From Azoarcus sp. (GTDB taxonomy: Bacteria > Pseudomonadota > Gammaproteobacteria > Burkholderiales > Rhodocyclaceae): DNA of 11,004 bases. The stretch lies in assembly GCA_031268685.1 (NCBI GenBank), contig JAIRWW010000176.1, positions 1-11,004 on the forward strand. The letters are read 5' to 3'. The position numbers and the translations under genes are program-made. Every line of letters begins with the position of its first letter. The stretch's first letter is position 1. Shown piece after piece: positions 7,849 through 11,004 of this stretch. The notes under the pieces are model-generated. The model was not told where the DNA came from. It did no database searches and was given only the letters and a program-made list of their open reading frames with translations.

Positions 7849-9216
7849 ATGAATAATACATATATCCGCGCCGCCAGGGCGGCGCTTGCCGGCATTCTAT
7901 TGGCAAGCGGCGTTGCCGCTTTATCCGCCGCGCAGGCGGCGGAACCAATCCAGTTACGGGCGGAACTCGATCGCGGCATTCTGCCCAGCGCCCCTGCCGC
8001 CAAGGAAACCACGGTTGTCAAAATCTCCATTGACGGCTTGCGTATCGAGCGGCCTGAAGCGCGCCCTCCGATCAATCTTGCGTTGGTGATCGACCGTTCC
8101 GGTTCCATGTCCGGCGAGAAGATCGCCCATGCGCGCGCCGCTGCGCTCGAAACCGTGCGGCGGCTTTCCAGCAAGGACATCGTATCCATCGTCGCATTCG
8201 ACAGTGAAGTCCAAACCTTGCTTCCCGCGCGCCATCCGAAAGACCTGCGCGAGATCGAAAAAATCATAGAACGCATACAGTCGGACGGAGGTACTGCCTT
8301 ATATGGCGGCGTGCTTAAAGGCGCGGAGCAAGTCCGCAAGAATCTGAAAAATTCCGGCTATACGCATCGCATCCTTCTGCTCTCCGACGGTCAGGCCAAT
8401 GTCGGCCCGCATACGCCGCAGGAGCTGGGGGAACTGGGTGGCAAGCTGGTCAATGAACGCATTTCCGTATCGACTATCGGCCTGGGTCTTGGCTATGACG
8501 AAGATCTGATGACGCGCCTGGCCCTGAAGAGCGATGGCAATACCTATTTCGCCCGGAGCGCCGCCGATTTGAGCGAAATTTTCGGGACGGAACTGGGGGA
8601 TGTGCTCAACGTCGTCGCCCGCGATGTAAAAATTTCCGCCCGCTTCCCGGAAGACGTGCGTCTTGTGCGCTGCCTCGGGCGTGAATGCCTCATCAAGAGC
8701 CAGCGCATGGAATTGACCATCAACCAGATTTACGGCGGGCAAGAGAAGTTCGTCCTTGTCGAAGTCGAAGTACCCTCCGCCAAGGATAAAGAAAGCCGCG
8801 AGATCGCCGTGGTCGACATTACGTTTGAAGATGCTCTGGCGCAGAAAAAAAGCGCGCAAAAAACGGTGGCCAGTGCGCGTTTCAGCACAGACCAGGCGGC
8901 AGTCATCAAGTCGGCCAACCACAAGGTGCAAACCGACTATGCCGAAGCGATCATCGCGGCCGCCAATGATGAAGCCATTGCGCTGACAGACGCCAAAAAA
9001 CATAAAGAAGCCGCCGCGCACCTGCGCAAGGCGGCGGACAGCGTGCGCCAAATGGGAGAAAAATATGACAACGCCCCCATCGTCAATATCGGTCAGAGCA
9101 ACGCCGCGCTCTCTGACCAAATCGCGCAGGAAGGCATCAACACCGAGCAACGCAAGCAATTCAAGACGATGAATGCACAAAAGGCAAGCCAGCAAGGCAG
9201 CAGTCGCGGCAAATAA
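7849..9216 (+). CDS. Exported von Willebrand factor A (vWA) domain protein inside the nqr operon
   Basis: The product has 455 residues. It opens with a Sec signal peptide (positively charged start, hydrophobic core about 11-28, AQAA|EP cleavage near residue 31; no lipobox), so a periplasmic or secreted location is inferred. The vWA domain spans about residues 75-250 and has a complete metal-ion-dependent adhesion site: D82-x-S84-x-S86 in DRSGSMS, T149 in DGGTAL and D180 in LLSDGQAN. A beta-rich segment follows (about 255-330), with the only two cysteines, C275 and C280, possibly a disulfide. The C-terminal region (about 345-430) is helical and Ala/Lys-rich. ATG 7849 is chosen for the signal peptide and a GGAG 10 nt upstream; the frame stays open upstream but that part has no such support. 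MIDAS vWA domains usually bind protein partners via Mg2+; the partner here is unknown. A role in NQR assembly is inferred from position only. Confidence 0.88.
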   Translation: MNNTYIRAARAALAGILLASGVAALSAAQAAEPIQLRAELDRGILPSAPAAKETTVVKISIDGLRIERPEARPPINLALVIDRSGSMSGEKIAHARAAALETVRRLSSKDIVSIVAFDSEVQTLLPARHPKDLREIEKIIERIQSDGGTALYGGVLKGAEQVRKNLKNSGYTHRILLLSDGQANVGPHTPQELGELGGKLVNERISVSTIGLGLGYDEDLMTRLALKSDGNTYFARSAADLSEIFGTELGDVLNVVARDVKISARFPEDVRLVRCLGRECLIKSQRMELTINQIYGGQEKFVLVEVEVPSAKDKESREIAVVDITFEDALAQKKSAQKTVASARFSTDQAAVIKSANHKVQTDYAEAIIAAANDEAIALTDAKKHKEAAAHLRKAADSVRQMGEKYDNAPIVNIGQSNAALSDQIAQEGINTEQRKQFKTMNAQKASQQGSSRGK

Positions 9217-9223
9217 CACCATG

Positions 9224-9239
9224 TGACCGGATGCGGTCA
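9224..9239 (+). other. Small stem-loop between the vWA gene and nqrF
   Basis: TGACCG (9224-9229) pairs with CGGTCA (9234-9239) around a GATG loop, followed by TTT. It lies 12 nt before the nqrF Shine-Dalgarno. It could modulate read-through or nqrF translation; it is too short to call a terminator. Confidence 0.3.
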
Positions 9240-9251
9240 TTTCATCCATTT

Positions 9252-9257
9252 GGAGGA
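9252..9257 (+). promoter_or_regulatory. nqrF: Shine-Dalgarno site deciding the GTG start of nqrF
   Basis: GGAGGA ends 5 nt before GTG 9263. The GTG start gives the family-typical N-terminus with its membrane anchor, whereas the next in-frame ATG (codon 11) would cut into the anchor. Confidence 0.8.
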
Positions 9258-9262
9258 AATCG

Positions 9263-10480
9263 GTGACTCAGGAAATTTTCCTTGCGATCGGCATGTTTAC
9301 CGGCGTCGTGCTCGCGCTTGCGGCCATCATCCTGTTGGCGCGCGCATGGCTGGTCAGCAGCGGCGACATCAATATCTCCATCAACGGCGAGCGCAACATC
9401 GCCGTACCCGCGGGCGGCAAGGTGCTGCAAACGCTGGCGACGAACAGCATCTTCCTGTCTTCCGCCTGTGGTGGCGGCGGCACTTGCGGACAGTGCAAAT
9501 GCCAGGTGCTGGAAGGCGGCGGCGACATGCTGCCCACCGAGGAAGCCCATTTCACCAAGCGCGAGGCCCGCGCCGGATGGCGGCTGTCCTGCCAGGTGCC
9601 GGTCAAGCAAGCGATGAAAATCCAGGTGCCCGATGAAGTCTTCGGCATCAAGAAGTGGGAATGCACGGTGGAATCGAACCCCAACGTCGCCACCTTCATA
9701 AAGGAACTCACCCTGCGCCTGCCGGAAGGCGAGCACGTCGACTTTCGCGCGGGCGGCTACGTGCAGCTCGAATGCCCTCCGCACACGGTCAGCTACAAAG
9801 ATTTCGACATCCAGCCGGAATATCGGGGCGACTGGGACAAATACGACATGTGGCGCTACGTCTCGAAAGTGGACGAGCCGGTCGTGCGCGCCTATTCGAT
9901 GGCGAACTACCCGGAAGAAAAGGGCATCGTCAAATTCGATATCCGCGTCGCCTCGCCACCGCCGAACCGCGACGACATCCCGCCGGGCAAGATGTCCTCT
10001 TACGTCTTCAACCTGAAGCCGGGCGACAAAATCACTGTTTACGGTCCCTTCGGCGAATTCTTCGCCAGGGAGACGAACGCCGAAATGGTCTTCATCGGCG
10101 GCGGCGCGGGCATGGCGCCGATGCGTTCGCACATCTTCGACCAGATGAAACGTTTGAAGACGAAACGCAAAGTCAGCTTTTGGTACGGTGCAAGATCGCT
10201 GCGGGAAGCCTTCTACATCGACGAATTCGACAAACTACAAGCCGACAACCCGAATTTCACCTGGACGCTGGCGCTCTCCGAACCGCAACCGGAAGACAAC
10301 TGGGCGGGGCCGACGGGCTTCATCCACAACGTGCTATATGAAAACTACCTGAAGAATCATCCTGCGCCAGAGGACTGCGAGTTCTATATGTGCGGCCCGA
10401 AGATGATGAACGCCTCGGTTATCAAGATGCTGCTCGATCTCGGCGTCGAGCGCGAAAACATCATGCTGGACGAGTTTTAA
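9263..10480 (+). CDS. nqrF: Na+-translocating NADH:quinone reductase subunit F (NADH-oxidising)
   Basis: NqrF has 405 residues from a GTG start and is the electron entry point of the pump. Residues about 5-28 form the single membrane anchor. A ferredoxin-like domain (about 34-128) has the [2Fe-2S] ligands C69, C75, C78 and C110 ([10 protein letters not shown]... and RLSCQV); an additional C80 follows directly as C-K-C. The FAD domain has RAYSMANY (209-216), and the NADH domain has [12 protein letters not shown] (279-290) and CGPKMMN (377-383). The C-terminus ends in LDEF, leaving an aromatic residue near the flavin as in relatives. It transfers hydride from NADH to FAD and then single electrons to the iron-sulfur cluster. 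It lies 46 nt after the vWA gene and closes the operon in this window; no apbE or nqrM follows. Confidence 0.98.
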   Translation: MTQEIFLAIGMFTGVVLALAAIILLARAWLVSSGDINISINGERNIAVPAGGKVLQTLATNSIFLSSACGGGGTCGQCKCQVLEGGGDMLPTEEAHFTKREARAGWRLSCQVPVKQAMKIQVPDEVFGIKKWECTVESNPNVATFIKELTLRLPEGEHVDFRAGGYVQLECPPHTVSYKDFDIQPEYRGDWDKYDMWRYVSKVDEPVVRAYSMANYPEEKGIVKFDIRVASPPPNRDDIPPGKMSSYVFNLKPGDKITVYGPFGEFFARETNAEMVFIGGGAGMAPMRSHIFDQMKRLKTKRKVSFWYGARSLREAFYIDEFDKLQADNPNFTWTLALSEPQPEDNWAGPTGFIHNVLYENYLKNHPAPEDCEFYMCGPKMMNASVIKMLLDLGVERENIMLDEF

Positions 10481-10535
10481 TCCGGGCGCATAGCAAAAAA
10501 TATCATTCGCCCCAAGCTTGCCGGATGGCATTCAA

Positions 10536-10585
10536 CAGCAAGAAATTAGCGACTGGCCTTCAGTCCTGTCGCTAATTTCTTGCTG
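10536..10585. terminator. 18-bp inverted repeat between convergent nqrF and bpt, probable bidirectional terminator
   Basis: CAGCAAGAAATTAGCGAC (10536-10553) is the exact reverse complement of GTCGCTAATTTCTTGCTG (10568-10585), separated by a 14-nt loop. It lies 55 nt after the nqrF stop and 46 nt after the bpt stop, where a shared terminator would be expected. The stem is AT-richer than its surroundings and no canonical U-tract follows on either strand, so Rho-independent action is not certain. An inner alternative pairing, GACTG/CAGTC (10551-10555/10561-10565), is also possible. Confidence 0.6.
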
Positions 10586-10631
10586 GCTGCATCGGGCGGC
10601 AGAGCGCCGCGGGCGTACTGGCTCGGGAATG

Positions 10632-11004
10632 TCATGACTTGCCGGGATCAAGCTCGCGCCATCGCCCGTCGATATAGCCTTCTATAGGGCGAAAGCGTGT
10701 TTTGTACGCCATTTTGCGGCTTTCGGCGATCCAGTAGCCAAGGTAGAGATTGGGCAAACCCAATCGGCGGCAGGCTTCGATCTGCCAAAGCACGCCGTAA
10801 GTCCCGAGCGAGGCCTGCGGCAGGTCGGGATCATAAAACGTATAAACGCTGGAAAACCCATCTTGCAAGCGGTCGATTATGCTGACCATGCACAGGTTTT
10901 TGCCGTCGCGGAATTCGACCAGAAAGGTATCGACCGGGCTTTGCAGCAGAAACTGGCGATATTGCTCGCGGCTGTCGTCGTCCATCCCGCCACGGGGATG
11001 GCGG
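10632..11004 (-). CDS. bpt: Leucyl/arginyl-tRNA--protein transferase, C-terminal part (5' end outside window)
   Basis: The last roughly 124 residues of an ATE_C-domain aminoacyl-tRNA-protein transferase are visible; the frame stays open to the right edge ([10 protein letters not shown]...), so the ATG at 10983-10985 is internal and not the start. Bacterial Bpt proteins (about 240 residues) transfer leucine from Leu-tRNA to N-terminal Asp or Glu, creating an N-degron recognised by ClpS for ClpAP degradation. Family segments seen are [49 protein letters not shown] and [14 protein letters not shown]. It is cytoplasmic and convergent with nqrF, ending at TGA 10632-10634. Whether it uses Leu or Arg cannot be decided from this part. 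Confidence 0.93.
   Translation of the reverse strand, partial: RHPRGGMDDDSREQYRQFLLQSPVDTFLVEFRDGKNLCMVSIIDRLQDGFSSVYTFYDPDLPQASLGTYGVLWQIEACRRLGLPNLYLGYWIAESRKMAYKTRFRPIEGYIDGRWRELDPGKS

Noticed and set aside
1..11004. CRISPR array, tRNA, rRNA, IS element or prophage
   Set aside because: No regularly spaced direct repeats, no cloverleaf or rRNA-like sequence, and no transposase or phage gene was seen.

Overview
The window is GC-rich and densely coded, with tight operons and good Shine-Dalgarno sites. Its gene set points to a Gram-negative proteobacterium: the proteobacterial Na+-translocating NADH:quinone reductase (Na+-NQR), a Bpt-type leucyl/arginyl-tRNA-protein transferase and a ComF-like phosphoribosyltransferase. 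A beta- or gammaproteobacterium is my inference; the sequence alone does not settle the genus.

Layout: 1-207 is the 3' end of a comF-family gene on the + strand. It converges on an HD-superfamily phosphohydrolase gene (259-927, - strand, TTG start). A short divergent region (928-1082) holds a 10-bp tandem repeat. A + strand pair follows: a TrpB2-type tryptophan synthase beta subunit (1083-2447) and, 9 nt later, a YciA-like hotdog acyl-CoA thioesterase (2457-2873). A 209-nt intergenic region, the longest in the window, carries a consensus -10 box and a perfect 17-bp hairpin. It leads into the nqr operon: nqrA, nqrB, nqrC, nqrD, nqrE, then a gene for an exported von Willebrand factor A (vWA) protein, then nqrF (3083-10480). 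After an 18-bp inverted repeat, the 3' part of bpt lies on the - strand and runs off the right edge.

Function: NqrA-F form the six-subunit inner-membrane pump that oxidises NADH (NqrF: FAD and [2Fe-2S]), passes electrons through the NqrD/NqrE iron-sulfur site and the covalent FMNs of NqrB and NqrC to quinone, and exports Na+. All expected cofactor residues are visible, so the complex looks intact. No stretch above 300 bases lacks a gene.

The main oddity is the secreted vWA protein with a complete MIDAS, placed between nqrE and nqrF. In the classical operon these two genes are adjacent and nqrF is followed by apbE and/or nqrM; neither maturation gene is present here downstream of nqrF. The vWA gene is the best candidate for an undescribed accessory function in this window, but a functional link to NQR is only inferred from position.
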